From positions 5,224,886-5,288,885 of the forward strand of contig NC_035171.2 of NCBI RefSeq assembly GCF_001659605.2: a stretch of DNA of 64,000 nt. The letters are read 5' to 3'. The stretch comes from Manihot esculenta. Lineage: Eukaryota; Streptophyta; Magnoliopsida; Malpighiales; Euphorbiaceae. The notes under the pieces are model-generated. The model made no database searches. It worked only from the letters and a program-made list of their open reading frames with translations, and was not told the DNA's origin. Below are positions 24,456 to 36,615 of this stretch, piece by piece. Within the stretch, counting starts at the first letter, position 1, and each line of letters begins with the position of its first letter. The position numbers and the translations under genes were made by a program.

Positions 24456-26629
24456 TGTAACGACCCCAAAATGGACCGTCACCGGCGCTAGGATTCAGGT
24501 CGGCTTAAGGCCGCCAGAACCCGTAGCAAGCCTGCTATACTCTCTGTGTACCTGTAAAACTCATACATGATCATACATTTTCTGTGAAAATAAAACTCTT
24601 TGCTGAACCAAGGCTTAACCTGTGCATGCACTATCTCTGTACTCTGTACTCTGTACTCTGTACTCTGTACTCTGTACTCTATACCCCTGACTAGAGCTTG
24701 CTCTAGATGGGTTAATTCATACCTGTTAAGCCTGGTTTGTCACATACAGAAAAACATAGATATAGATACATATCCAGATCATGTACAACACATACAACAC
24801 TAAGTCAAGCACATGTCTAACTTTAGACACACAATTATTACATCTCTTTAATATTACATGTCCACTCTAGGCTATTACAAATCTCTTTACTCTTTCCGTA
24901 CTCTGCTGAACTGTCCCTGTACACTGTACACTGAACCTGCAAAACTGGGGTTAAGGGAGTGGGATGAGCTCTATAGCCCAGTGAGTAGAACAATAAAATA
25001 TCTCAGTAAAACATGATCTCATGGAATGCGTCATAACACAAACATTTCACATCAAGAGTAAACCTGTCACCACATAGTCCCAGTAACTCTGTGCCAGGGC
25101 GTAGAATCGAGCACCTGGTCTTCCTGTCATATATGTATATGTGTATATAACACCTCTGTACTTACCATTGCCAGGGCGTAGTCAAAGGCTCCTGGTCTTT
25201 ACTATACCTGCCAGGGCGTAGTCAAAGGCTCCTGGTCTTCCTGTCTGTGACTATGGGATCACTCAGCATTTACCCACATCAACAACTAACCATGCAATGC
25301 AACATATTCGTGGATACTAATGCAATCACCCTATGGCATAATCATGATGCATGAGATATGCTAAACATTCCATTAATCAAGTAAAAGAGTTAAGTTTAGT
25401 TCCACTCACCTCTGGCTAACTGGACTGACTGACTCTGCAGGCTCTGAAAACGCTGGGCAGTACTCACTACTGCTCTCTCTGGTTCCTCTGGTCTGTATAG
25501 GTACAGATAAACTCAAATGAGGGACCAAACTAACTGCTGACCAACTCTATTAAACTTCCCAAAACTCCCCTTAAACTCACTCTACACCTCATGCAAAGCA
25601 TGCAAAGGAAAGCTGGACAGAACACTTTCGGCGGCAGGTTCGGCGGCCGAAAGTCTTCTCCAGAGACGAAACTCAAGCACCTTCGGCGGCACCTTCGGCG
25701 GCCGAAGTCCCCAAACAGAGCCGAACATGCAAAGCTCGCGGGGGCAAGCTGTGGCAGCCTAAGCCACCATGCAAGAGGTTCGGCGGCCGAATGAACCTTC
25801 GGCTGCCGAACCTGAGTTCTTCCAGAACTCAGCCCGACGGCAAACCAAGCTCTTCCTTCCCTTCAACATCTCCAAACATGCATATATCAACTCCTCAACA
25901 CTCATATACATAAGTATATGGTCACAGGGGTCCAAAACTATCTACTAACCCCAAACAACAAATCAAACATAACACATAAACATGTATACATCCATAAATC
26001 ATCAAAACCACCATGACTAACCTAAGCATGCATCTCTTTCCTTAATCCCCATAAAACCTTCAGAAAACATATAACAAGATCCGGATCTTCCCTTACCTCT
26101 ATAAACAGGAAGATGAACGTTCTGAACCCAAGGAAAACAGATCAACTCTTCTTCAACCGTACTCTCTCTGAACCCTCTCCTTTTTGCTTCAAACTCTCAC
26201 ACTTTGATGAACACAAGCTAACTCGTGCATGAGCTGCTCAAACTGAGCAAATAAAACATGGGAGACGTAACCAACTTCTGGACATGACCTGGTGATAACA
26301 CCTGTCCAAGATGCTGACTAAGGGATACAAAACTGCTGGCTCAGCAACTCAGCTTCGGCTGCCGAAGCGCATGCAAAACCATGCAACATTCGGGGGCCGA
26401 ACCTGAATTCGGAAGCCGAACATTGAGCACTTTCGGCGGCCGAACTTACCTTCGGCGGCCGAACTTGGCTCCTCTGCCTTGGGTCATTTCAGCTCAACAC
26501 TTAATTATCACAGTAAAACACATCATAACCCTTAGTCAAACATAAAGCCTACCCTCCGCTAGAAGTCCGACACCCCGGATTCCACCGGACGACAGGAATT
26601 CTGATGCCGACTTCTAGCCGGGTATTACA
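24456..26629 (-). repeat. 5' LTR of element G
   Basis: 2174 bp, same ends as the 3' LTR but with two 40-bp units instead of three. It has the same palindrome clusters at about 25635-25815 and 26350-26465. No canonical TATAAA box was found; a weaker candidate, minus-strand tttgtatccct, sits near 26320. Confidence 0.9.
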
Positions 26630-26634
26630 CCAAC

Positions 26635-27921
26635 CATCTCTAGAATGACGTCCAAACAGTCAACTCTAGAACCACAAGGTCGAATGGAAGGCATCTACTC
26701 TCAACATACTCAGAACTAAACCGACAGACTAACTCTGCTACTGATGGATCACACTTGGGTCCACAAACCCAAAGAGAACACTCTAAGCCCAGAAGCTATC
26801 AAACCCATCCTCACTACGGCTCATGAAGCAACTAGGAAAGAGAAACACTAGGGCTCACAAAAACAAACACATCAGAACATACAAATGTGAGCATACCTGG
26901 CATCACTGTGTTCGATGTGCCTGCCCCTTGCTGAGCCTGGGTGAAGATCCAAGCCGGAGCTGACGGACCTTCTCCACGGAAACCCTCAAAAAGAAAGGCT
27001 GACCCTCCTCCTTCGCCTCTACCACTATCCTGAAACAAAGCTGGGGCTGCTAGCTGAGCCTCTCTACCAGAAAATGCCCTCTGGGACTGTGCCATCCTAG
27101 GCGCAGTAGGACACTCACGCACAAAATGCCCCTCCTGTCCGCACCTAAAACAGGCAGTCGTCCCCGCGAGACAGACTCCTTTGTGCGATCTCCCACACCT
27201 CTCGCATCTAGACTTACCTCTGCCAGAGCTCGAACCAGCACCACAACCCAAACTAGCCTTCAACCTCTTCCAAAACTTACCTTTCTTTGACCTTCTCAGG
27301 CCTCTATTTCCTTTTCCAGTGGTTTTCCCCCACTTTCTACCTCTCTTGGCAGCTGTACTCAGAATGGAGGGATCAACTTCTCCTGAACTTGAGATCCTGG
27401 AATCCTTAGTCTGGGCATCATCTTTCGACTTTCCCATACTTTCTTCATCCATATACACTTGCAACCCTACATCCCTCCTCTGGACCTCCCTCTTCTCTTC
27501 TCTCACATCTACAGACATTCTCCTCAGACTCATATCTTCCCTGCTTGCATCAACAGACCTCCCCGGGTCATTTGATGTTCCCTCCCACTCAGACGGATCT
27601 GATTCCACAGATTGACTAGCACTTTGCATCTTAGCTCTTCTGGTAACAACATGCACACAAGCAAACATTAGCAATTATAAAGTTCAAGTGAAAACACATG
27701 AACCTACAACACATAACAAATTATTAATGCGCATGCATGAAATCATGGCATTCCACATCATCCTCAAGACATGACTCTATACCCTATCCTAGTGGACATG
27801 ATCATTCCTATTGTGCTTGCCCTCCTAAAAACAACCTCTTTTCGATGTGGGATATCTCTAATCCCTGAGCACCCGTGCTCAATACACCGTACTTTTGAGG
27901 CCCTATGCTCTGATACCAATC
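26635..27921 (-). pseudogene. Element H protease/Gag remnant with an open 280-codon frame
   Basis: The open frame 26832-27674 (probable start at 27629, by alignment with the gag start of G and D) keeps the Gag N-terminus (STSNDPGRSVD-like) and the two Cys/His clusters (CERCGRSHKGVC and [14 protein letters not shown]). The whole capsid region, about 200 residues, is missing. The protease part (26635-26880) has lost its DPGA motif. Basic sequence (KGNRGLRRSKKGKFW) before the knuckles is closest to that in the Gag of D. It is probably a dead deletion derivative, though the frame has stayed open. Confidence 0.75.
27907..27918 (-). other. Primer binding site of H (tRNA-iMet)
   Basis: Minus strand TGGTATCAGAGC, three bases inside the 5' LTR at 27922, which fixes the LTR edge and the direction of the element. 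Confidence 0.85.
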
Positions 27922-29123
27922 TGTAACAGCTCGAAAACCGATACCCCTTTGTAACGGCCCGAACTGCCACCGGCACTAGGATCCAGATCGGCTTAAGGCC
28001 GCCGGGACCCGTAGTAGGCCAACTATGAACTCTGAGAACCTGATAAAATCCCGTACATGATCAAACATAAACATAAAGCTATAAACAGTTCTACCAACTA
28101 CCAGGCTTAACTGAAACACACACTCATATATACCAATCTAAAACAGCCCTCAGGGCTTACACTAGTGAATACAGCCGCTTTGGGTTCACGCCCAGCGTTC
28201 TTCCCCTCACGGGTTAGCTTCTGGGTCAAGGGATTCAAACCCTGTCCTCCCAAGCATATCCACAGGAAACTCTTAACAAACCTGCCATACTATACACTAA
28301 GCCTGGTTCAGCACATTTCTCATCAAGAAATGTAAAACAGGATCCATGTACAAAGGGATTAAACATACACTAGCATACTAGGGCATAGCACAACTCTATC
28401 CATACATGACATTACATAGCTATACATAACTGTACAAGACATAACTTTACATACAATCCTTTATATTTACATCATGTCCACACTAAAGGCTATTCTATTA
28501 CAAAAACATCACGTCTACCCTTGACGCCTTCCTGATCCACCTCTGACCTGCAAAACTGGGGTTAAGGGAGAGGGATGAGCTACAAAAGCCCAGTGAGCAA
28601 AAACTAATAGAACAGTTCATTAAATCATATGCTCTCATGAAATGCGTCACAACACAAACATTTCACATAAACTCAGGTGAACATGTCACCACTAGTCCCA
28701 GAATACTATATCGCTGTGCCAGGGCGTAGTCAAAGGCTCCTGGACTTCCTATATACCTGCCAGGGCGTAGTCAAAGGCTCCTGGACTTCCTCAGGGACTA
28801 ATGGATCATTCATCATTCACCCGCACCAACAATAGTAGAATGCAATGCAACATAGTCGTGAACTAGTGCAACCAACTTATTGCATATTCATGATGCATGA
28901 AACATGCTAAAAGCATTTAATCTTTCAGTTAAAATGGTTAAGTTTAGTTCCACTCACCTGGCAGACGCTGACTGGCTCTGCACAGCAAACACTGCTAAAC
29001 ACCTCGATGCCTCGGGTCCAATCCTACACAGGAGGACTCAAATGAGGTACCAAATACACTCTAACAAACCTCTAAACAACTCCCCAAAAACCCTCTAAAA
29101 CACCCTAGAACAATCATAGAAAA
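27922..29123 (-). repeat. 5' LTR of element H, first part, cut by element C
   Basis: Aligns with 11819-13020 of the other LTR up to catagaaaa, where element C begins. The other LTR continues catgcaaaggaagg; the rest of this one should lie beyond the right end of the window. The last five bases, GAAAA, are the expected target duplication of C. Confidence 0.85.
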
Positions 29124-30870
29124 TGTAACAGCCCGAAAACCGAACTGCTACCGGCACTAGGATCTAGATCGGCTTAAGGCCGCCTAGACCCGTAGTAAGC
29201 CTGCTGTGACCTCTGTGTACCTGTGAAATCCTGTACATGATCATACATTTTCTATAAAAATTTAAAACTTTTCTTTTGCCAAGGCTTAACCTGTGCATGC
29301 ACTATTTCTATACTGTAAAACCCCTGCTAGAGCTCTCATCTATGCTCTAGCTGGGTCATCTCATATAACGTTAAGCCTGGTTTTTCATGCATATACCATA
29401 AAAGTATTTACATCATAAAAGGATCATGTACTCAAAGGACTACAACTCTCCATAATAGTCAAGCACATTTCTATACACTATTCATCACAAGCTATCTCTT
29501 TAATATTACATGTCCAGCTAAACTATTACATAACTCTTCTCTTCTTCTGTACCCTGCCGACACCCTTCTTTGGACTCTGAACCTGCAAAACTGGGGTTAG
29601 GGGAGAGGGATGAGCTATACTAGCCCAGTGAGCAGAACTATAAAACAGGTGACAAAACAATGTCTCATGAAATGCATCATAACTCATACAATCCACATCA
29701 AGGGTAAACCTGTCACCAAACTAGCTTCAGTAACATTTCCGTGCCAGGCCGTGGACTGGGGTCCTGGTCTTCCTGTCATATATATACATATATGTGTATA
29801 TAACACCTGTTAACTTACCATTGCCAGGGCGGAACGGAGCACCTGGACTTCCTATCATTTGCCAGGCCGTAGAATGGGGTCCTGGTCTTCCTGTCTGTCA
29901 CTAGTTTGGATCACTCAGCATTTACCCGCATCAACAAGTATCGATGCAATGCAACATCTTCGTGGTTCTAGTGCAACAACCTATACATATTCATGATGCA
30001 TGAAACATGATAAAACATTTAATTTCTCAATTTAAAAGATTTAGTTTAGTTCCACTCACCTCTGGCTGACTCTGTATAAACTCTGCAGGTTCTGTAGCAG
30101 TGCTCACTGCTGACCACTCTGGTTCCTCTGATCTGTTCCTACACAGATGGACACATATGAGGGACCAAACCAACTCTAGAACATCTCTATAAACTCCCCC
30201 AAAAGCCCTCTAAAAGATCCTAAAACAATCACACATAGCATGCATAAGAAGGCTGGACAGAGCACTTTCGGCGGCAGGTTCGGCGGCCGAAAGTCCTGTC
30301 CAGAGATGAAACTCACATACTTTCGGCGGCCGAATCTTCTACCTTCGGCGGCCGAAAGTCCTCTTACTAACCTTCGGGGGCACCTTTGGCAGCCGAAAGT
30401 CTCGTCCAGAAATGAAACTCAACCTTCGGCGGCACTTTCGGCAGCCGAACCTTGCCTCCAGAGACGAAAGTCCAAATTTTTGGAAGCAAGCTTTGGCAGC
30501 CGAAACTGCCTCCACAAGGGGTTCGGCGGTCGAACCTTCCTTCGGCGGCCGAACCTGGCTTCGCCCGAAGGGCAAAGACTTGCTCTGCTTCATGCAAACT
30601 TTCCCCCAAACCTTCACAACATGCATAACAACTACTCCCAACTAGCACATACCATAAAACATGCATAAAGAGGTCTAAAACTAACCTATAACCTCAACAA
30701 ACATCACAAATAACACTTCAACATACTTGAACATGCCAAGATCACCAAAACCCCATCTAAACCTAAACATGCATACTACCCATACAAACTTCTTAAAACC
30801 TTCAATTCCGACACCCGAGATTCCACCGGACTACAGGAATTCCGATGCCGGACTCTAGCCGGGTATTACA
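29124..30870 (-). repeat. 3' LTR of C with a 483-bp deletion
   Basis: Same ends as the LTR at 57293-59522 but 1747 instead of 2230 bp. The lost part corresponds to about 58972-59455 of the longer copy and includes its TATA box and upstream palindromes. The join (accttcaattccg) shows two bases of microhomology. The palindrome cluster at 30270-30560 is kept. Confidence 0.9.
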
Positions 30871-30885
30871 TTCTCCCCCCCTTAA
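30871..30885 (-). other. Polypurine tract of C
   Basis: The minus strand reads aagggggggagaa directly before the 3' LTR, the plus-strand DNA priming site. The same sequence precedes the shared LTR at 59523. Confidence 0.85.
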
Positions 30886-30961
30886 GAACATTCGTCCCCG
30901 AATGTTCCTAACATAACATAAAACATATAAGCACATAGAAAAAGAGGAAAGCTAACCAACC

Positions 30962-33900
30962 TCAAAACAGATAGGGATATTGCTGAAGCATAAACTCCCG
31001 TGTCTCCCAAGTGCACTCCTCTAGATTGTGGTGGTTCCACAAAACTTTTACCATCGGTATCTCCTTGTTCCTTAACCTTCTGATCTGGGTGTCGATGATC
31101 CGTACTGGCTGTTCTACATAGGTGAGATCTCCTAGGATCTCTACATCAGGCTCACTGAGAACCTTACCCGGATCTGACACGAACCTCCGTAGCATAGAAA
31201 CATGAAACACCGGATGGATCCTTTCCATAGAAGCAGGTAAATCCAGCTTATACGATACATTTTCGATCTTTTACAAGATCTCAAAGGGACCAATGTATTG
31301 TGGAGCTAGCTTACTCTTCCTTCCAAAGCGAACCACTCCCTTCATTGGAGACACCTTCAGCAATACCATATCCCCCTCCTGGAACTCTATCTGTTTCCTA
31401 CGGATGTCTGCATAACTCTTTTGTCTGCTAACAGCTGTTCTGATCCTCTCTCTGATGATAGGTACTAGTCTGCTGGTAATTTCTACAATCTCTAGCCCTG
31501 CAAGAGCCTTCTCTCCTACCTCTTCCCAGCAAACTGGTGTTCTGCACTTCTTTCCATACAGAGCTTCATAAGGAGCCATCCCTATGCTAGCATGATGGCT
31601 GTTATTGTAGGCAAACTCCACCAGAGGTAGATGCTGCCTCCAAGAACCACCAAAGTCTAACACACACATTCTCAACATATCTTCTATGGTCTGGATGGTC
31701 CTCTCTGACTGACCGTCCGTCTGTGGATGGAAAGCAGTGCTGAAATCCAATCTTGTGCCCATTTCAGCTTGCAGACTCCGCCAAAACCTAGAGGTGAATT
31801 GAGGTCCTCTATCTGAGACTATCGACACAGGGACTCCATGTAGCCTCACTATCTCTTCTACATACACCTGCGCAAGCTTGTCCACCGAATAGTTACTCCT
31901 GACTGGAATGAAGTGAGCAGATTTAGTCAGTCTATCCACAATCACCCAGATGGAGTCTAGTCTGTTGGACGTCGCAAGTAACCCCACTACAAAATCCATA
32001 GCTATGTTTTCCCATTTCCATTCTGGAATCGGCAGTGGGTTAAGCATTCCAGCCGGCTTTTGGTGCTCTAACTTCACCCTCTGACATGTTTCGCAGGCTG
32101 ACACAAACTGTGCCACTTCTCTCTTCATCGCTGGCCACCAATACACTCTTCTCAGATCTTGATACATCTTGGTGGCTCCAGGGTGAACGCTATATCTCGC
32201 ATTATGAGCTTCTCTCATAATGTCCTCTTTCAGACTACTGTCATCTGGTACACATAACCTTTGCCCGTACCGAAGAATCCCCTCACTGTCAAATCTGAAC
32301 TCTGCACTGTTGCCTGACTGAACAGTCCTGGCAATCTTCACTAACTCAGGGTCCTCGTGCTGTTTCAGAGCCACTTGCTCTAGAAACACGGGTGTAACTC
32401 TCATTTGTGCAATCAATGCACCTGTACCAGATAACTCTAGCTGTAATCCTTCATCCATGAGCCTGTAGAAATCCTTCACCACCGGCCTTCTCTCTGCTGT
32501 AATGTGGGATAGACTGCCTAGTGACTTCCGGCTCAAGGCATCGGCTACAACATTCGCCTTTCCCGGATGATACTGGATCTTACAATCATAATCACTGAGC
32601 AATTCCACCCACCGTCTCTGCCTCAAATTTAACTCTCTCTGACTCAAGATGTGCTGTAGACTCTTATGATCCGTGAAGATCTCACACTTTACCCCATAAA
32701 GGTAATGCCTCCACATCTTAAGTGCAAAGATAACAGTTGCCATTTCCAGATCGTGTGTCGGGTAGTTCAGCTCGTGCTTCTTCAGCTGTCTAGAAGCATA
32801 AGCTATCACTCGGTCTTTCTGCATTAACACACAACCCAATCCCACTCGGGATGCATCACAGTACACTGTGAAGTCTTCATCACTAATCGGCAGAGCTAAC
32901 ACCGGTGCCGAAGTCAAACGTCTCTTCAACTCCTCGAAACTCTCATCACATTCTTCAGACCATAAGAACTTCTGATTCTTTCTGGTCAGTCTGGTCATAG
33001 GAGCAGCTATCTTCGAGAAGTCCTGAACGAACCTCCGATAGTAACCTGCCAAACCCAGAAAACTCTTAATCTCAGTCACTGTAGTGGGTGTAGGCCAATT
33101 GGCTACTGCCTCTACCTTTTTGGGGTCCACTGCTATACCTTCATCTGATACTACATGTCCCAAAAAGGAAATGCTCCTCAGCCAGAACTCGCACTTAGAG
33201 AACTTGGCATACAAGCCATGCTCTCTCAAAGTCTGCAGGACTATTCTCAAATGCTGGGCATGTTCCTCTGCATTCCTGGAGTACACTAAAATATCATCTA
33301 TGAAGACAATTACAAAGTGATCCAGGTACTCTCTGAAAACCCTGTTCATGAGATCCATGAATGTTGCAGGGGCGTTAGTCAACCCGAACGGCATTACCAG
33401 GAACTCATAGTGCCCATATCTAGTCCTGAAAGCTGTCTTCGGTACATCCTCTTCCCTGATCTTTAACTGATGATATCCGGACCTCAGATCTATCTTAGAA
33501 AAACAACCTGCTCCTGCCAGCTGGTCGAATAGATCATCGATCCTGGGTAAGGGGTACTTGTTCTTGGTAGTGACTTTGTTCAACTGCCTGTAGTCGATAC
33601 AAAGTCTAAGAGATCCATCCTTCTTCCTGACAAACAGTACTGGAGCACCCCAGGGTGAGGTACTCTGGCGGATGAAACCCTTGTCGACCAACTCCTGTAA
33701 CTGCTCTTTCAGCTCTCTCAGCTCCGCTGGTGCCATCCTATAGGGAGGAATAGAGATCGGTCTGGTACCAGGCATCAACTCAATCTCGAACTCTATTTCC
33801 CTATCAGGTGGTAGTCCTGGAAGATCTTCAGGAAACACGTCTGGGAACTCTCTAACCACTGGTACTGAGGACGGTTCCCTAACCTGACTGTCTAGCTCTC

Positions 33901-34027
33901 TCACATGAGCTAGGAACCCCTGACATCCTCTCCTCAACAACCTACGAGCCTGAAGGGCTGATATCATCCCTTTAGGTGTCCCCCTCCTATCTCCTCTAAA
34001 GACACACTCGAACCCATCCTGGTCTCT
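30962..34027 (-). pseudogene. Element C Pol: RT, RNase H, integrase, chromodomain (nonsense-mutated)
   Basis: One frame from the Athila junction at 34027 leftwards, broken by a TAA at 31271 where E has CAA, just after GPFEIL. The order is PR-RT linker, RT (FIDD box near 33310), RNase H (near 32850-32600), integrase HHCC and DDE (32230-31680), integrase C-terminus, then the chromodomain at 30962-31228. Apart from the stop the frame is open. The target duplication TCTCT ends it at 34023-34027; the protease and Gag continue at 55192 on the other side of the Athila. Confidence 0.9.
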
Positions 34028-35464
34028 TGATAGGCGGTTGTCGAAGCCGTCAAAAATAACCTATTATCAATCAACAAATAAATTTGCAGATAGTGGCAAT
34101 AGGGTCGAACCACAGGGAATTGACACCAAGTTTCTTCCTAATAATGACTAAGGCAAGTAATAACAAGTAAGTAAAAGAGGGGGGTTTGTTTTGATGAGTT
34201 AAAAGCTAAAAACAAAAGAGAAGAATAATTTAAATAAGTGAGAATATCAATGGGAAAGAGATTCTAGCTGAAGTGTGAGTCTAATTCAATTTGTTCAGAA
34301 TTGATCATTGATTTCTTGGATACTCTTATTTATTTCAATAAGTTAGTTTAGGATGTGGAAGACGCTTCTCACAATCCAAATTCCTCCTTAATTCTAGTTT
34401 GATTAGGAAACGTTTGCTAATCAAACACTAGTTAACAAGTTGCCAAGGAACGTCCTTGGGGCCTTTGGCATCGAAAAACTGTTAACTGCATGAAGACTTA
34501 GAGAAACCTAACTCTAACCTTGCCAACCGCGTGGTCAAGTTCAGATTATGCAACTTGATTAAATATGTGTTTAAACAATCTAAGCAATTACGGACCTAAA
34601 CCATTGAAACAATATATTACTTATGCAATTAAAAGCAACAGGCCTTAATTGATTCTAAAAGCAAAGCAATAATTATAGAAAGATCAGATTGCATAAATAT
34701 TGAAACAAGCAAGAGTTCAACAATGGAGTATTAAACCTCCCAATTCATCACAAATCTGAATGTTCTAAACTTCAGCTAGAAAATAATGAATTTAGCCACT
34801 CATGGTGACTAAAATACACAAAAATAAAGAAGAAAAGAAAGAAGGAAAGTTTCTGCTGTGTTGCTGGAGAATTTTCGAGGATGGCAGATGCTGAAAGAGA
34901 TGATGCCTTGCTGGTTTGGAGGTTGCTCTTTTATAGTTGGAGAGTCTCATCCATCTAGGGTTTTGAAATCCCTTTTTAATTTGACTTGTGATTCCTCTTT
35001 TGATGTTGAATTTAATTGCAACTTGAATTCCTTAAGTGAGAAACTCTTTCGTGGCTCTTGGAATTGATTTGGTAGTGATTGAGTTGGATTTGGACTTCTG
35101 AAAACTCAAAATTCGGTTTCCAACTGTTTTCCCGCCTCTGCTGTCAAGTTCTGCTGTCAAGGTGATTTGGGCAGATTCTGCGAGTGATTTGGGCAAATCA
35201 CTTGCTCAATTTGCCCCAATCGCTTTTTGGGATTCAGTCCAGTTTCTGTCTTTGTCTCTGCGAGTGATTTGGCCAGTTTCTGCGAGTGATTTGGGCAAAT
35301 CACTTTGACCCAATCACTTTTCCAGCTTTTTCTTCATTTTTTCTCTAACTTTCTAATTTCTTCCTTTTCTGCAAAAACATGACAAAAGTATAAATTAAGC
35401 TAGAAAAATGTGTAAACAAACAGTAATAAATATAATAAAAATGTGGCTAAATTATGCTTGATCA
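34028..35464 (-). repeat. 3' LTR of the Athila
   Basis: 1437 bp with a minus-strand TATAAAAG at 34928-34935 and the 18-bp palindrome GTGATTTGGGCAAATCAC at 35184-35201 and 35286-35303. A purine-rich tract (minus strand ggtgtgggggtatt) adjoins it at 35465. Confidence 0.92.
34928..34935 (-). promoter_or_regulatory. TATA box in the Athila 3' LTR
   Basis: TATAAAAG on the minus strand, repeated at 54650-54657 in the 5' LTR. The palindromes lie about 250-375 bases upstream of it. Confidence 0.55.
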
Positions 35465-36615
35465 AATACCCCCACACCTAGCCTTTTGCTTGTCCTCAAG
35501 CAACAAACAACTTAGTCAATCAAGCTCCTTTTTCTTTTGAGCCTAAGTACCACTTAATCAGCCCCCCCTAGACTCCTAAATTGAAACACTACAGTGTAGG
35601 ATGCATGTACTAAGGTTGTCCCCTTCTTTCCTTGTTTCCTATCGCTCACCATGGCCAAGGGAAAGTTTTTTATTTGATCATGCTTATTAATTTATATTAG
35701 GTTTAATGCAATCCCTTAAGAGTGACTTGCCCTATTTTAAGCATTTTTAATTACCAGCACTTTTTATCCTTGCCTGAAAAAATCACCAACCTTTTTACGC
35801 GATGGTGCATATGGGTGATACACCCCCGGTTACTCAGTTGGTCACTTGTCCAAGTGGCTACTAGCTCTGTTCATAATCTTAGACCATCGAAACTTTATTT
35901 TATGCTTGAAAAGTCACCAACCTTTTTACGCGACGGTGCACATGGGTAATACACCTCCGGTTACTCAGTTGGTCACTTGTCCAAGTGACTATTAGCTCAG
36001 TTCATAGCCTTAGATCATAGGAACAGGTTGTGCTTTTTAATTTGCTGAGTTTCTCTTTTTCTTTTTCCTTTTTATATCAATTTGGGCAAATCAACTCAAA
36101 GAGAATTACACTAACTTTTATTGCATGTATTTTATTTTCCTTTCCTATTGGCCACAGCAGTTTCAAGAATTCAATTTAAGAAGAAAAACTTCCTAAGTAA
36201 AGGCTACACACTGTGCATGTTTCAATTCAGATTTAAAGGGTTGGATAATTTAATGGGGTCATGAGGTAAGAAGCTTTGTTGACTTAGTCATCTATGCTGA
36301 GTAAAGCAATAAGCTGAAAAAAAACAAAGTTCTGTGTGTGTGTGCATATGTGTGGCAGAGACAAAAAATTTCTGGTGTGTAACAGAGGTAAAACCTATGC
36401 AAAAATAAACAAAAAGAATGTAGAAGAAAACTAAACATGTAAGCATGGTGAAGAAAAAAATGTTCCCCAAACACCCCCACACCTATCCCAAACATTGTCC
36501 TCAATGTTTAAACATAAATATGAAGAAAATTAATAAGGAGAAGGAAAGGGACTGCCTGGGATGTGGGTGATTTGGGCAAATTGCCTTAGTGATTTGGGCA
36601 AATCACCCAGCCAAA
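35465..36615 (-). other. Athila non-coding region between ORF1 and the 3' LTR
   Basis: No coding frame was recognised. It holds the polypurine-like tract next to the LTR, a roughly 131-bp tandem duplication at 35771-36030, and one exact family palindrome at 36589-36606. Such long 3' untranslated parts are usual for Athila elements. Confidence 0.7.
35771..36030. repeat. Tandem duplication, about 131 bp, in the Athila 3' region
   Basis: Two diverged units start at tgcctgaaaaaatcacc (35771) and tgcttgaaaagtcacc (35903). The second unit contains the palindrome GTCACTTGTCCAAGTGAC (8-bp arms, 2-bp centre); the first has it with one mismatch. The units differ at about one base in ten. Confidence 0.85.

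Larger units (their letters stand above)
17044..26629 (-). mobile_element. Element G: near-complete Tekay-clade chromovirus
   Basis: Two LTRs (17044-19256 and 24456-26629) begin TGTAACGACCCC and end GGGTATTACA in plus-strand reading. CCAAC flanks the element on both sides (17039-17043 and 26630-26634). The primer site lies inside the right LTR, and the polypurine tract (ttctccccccct on the plus strand) lies at 19257. Domain order is Gag, PR, RT, RNase H, integrase, chromodomain, with LTRs over 2 kb, as expected of the Tekay/Del clade. It sits in the protease region of element H. Confidence 0.95.
11819..29123 (-). mobile_element. Element H: old Tekay-clade Gypsy element, gutted and interrupted
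   Basis: The left LTR (3' LTR, 11819-15760 with an insertion) and the right LTR (5' LTR, from 27922) share the unusual terminus with two staggered starts, tgtaacagc followed 28 bases on by tgtaacggcccg. The tRNA-iMet binding site lies at 27907-27918. The interior is only about 2.6 kb once G is removed (15761-17043 plus 26635-27921), against about 5.2 kb in G, so much of gag, RNase H and integrase is gone. It is interrupted by a solo LTR, by G, and at 29124 by C; the rest of its 5' LTR lies beyond the window. Confidence 0.85.

Noticed and set aside
27181..27615. 144-codon plus-strand frame
   Set aside because: Antisense to the Gag remnant of H; no similarity to any family recognised.
35184..36606. 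CRISPR-like array, because of the repeated palindromes
   Set aside because: Spacing is irregular, copies lie in coding and non-coding parts of a plant retrotransposon, and there are no cas genes; the DNA is eukaryotic.
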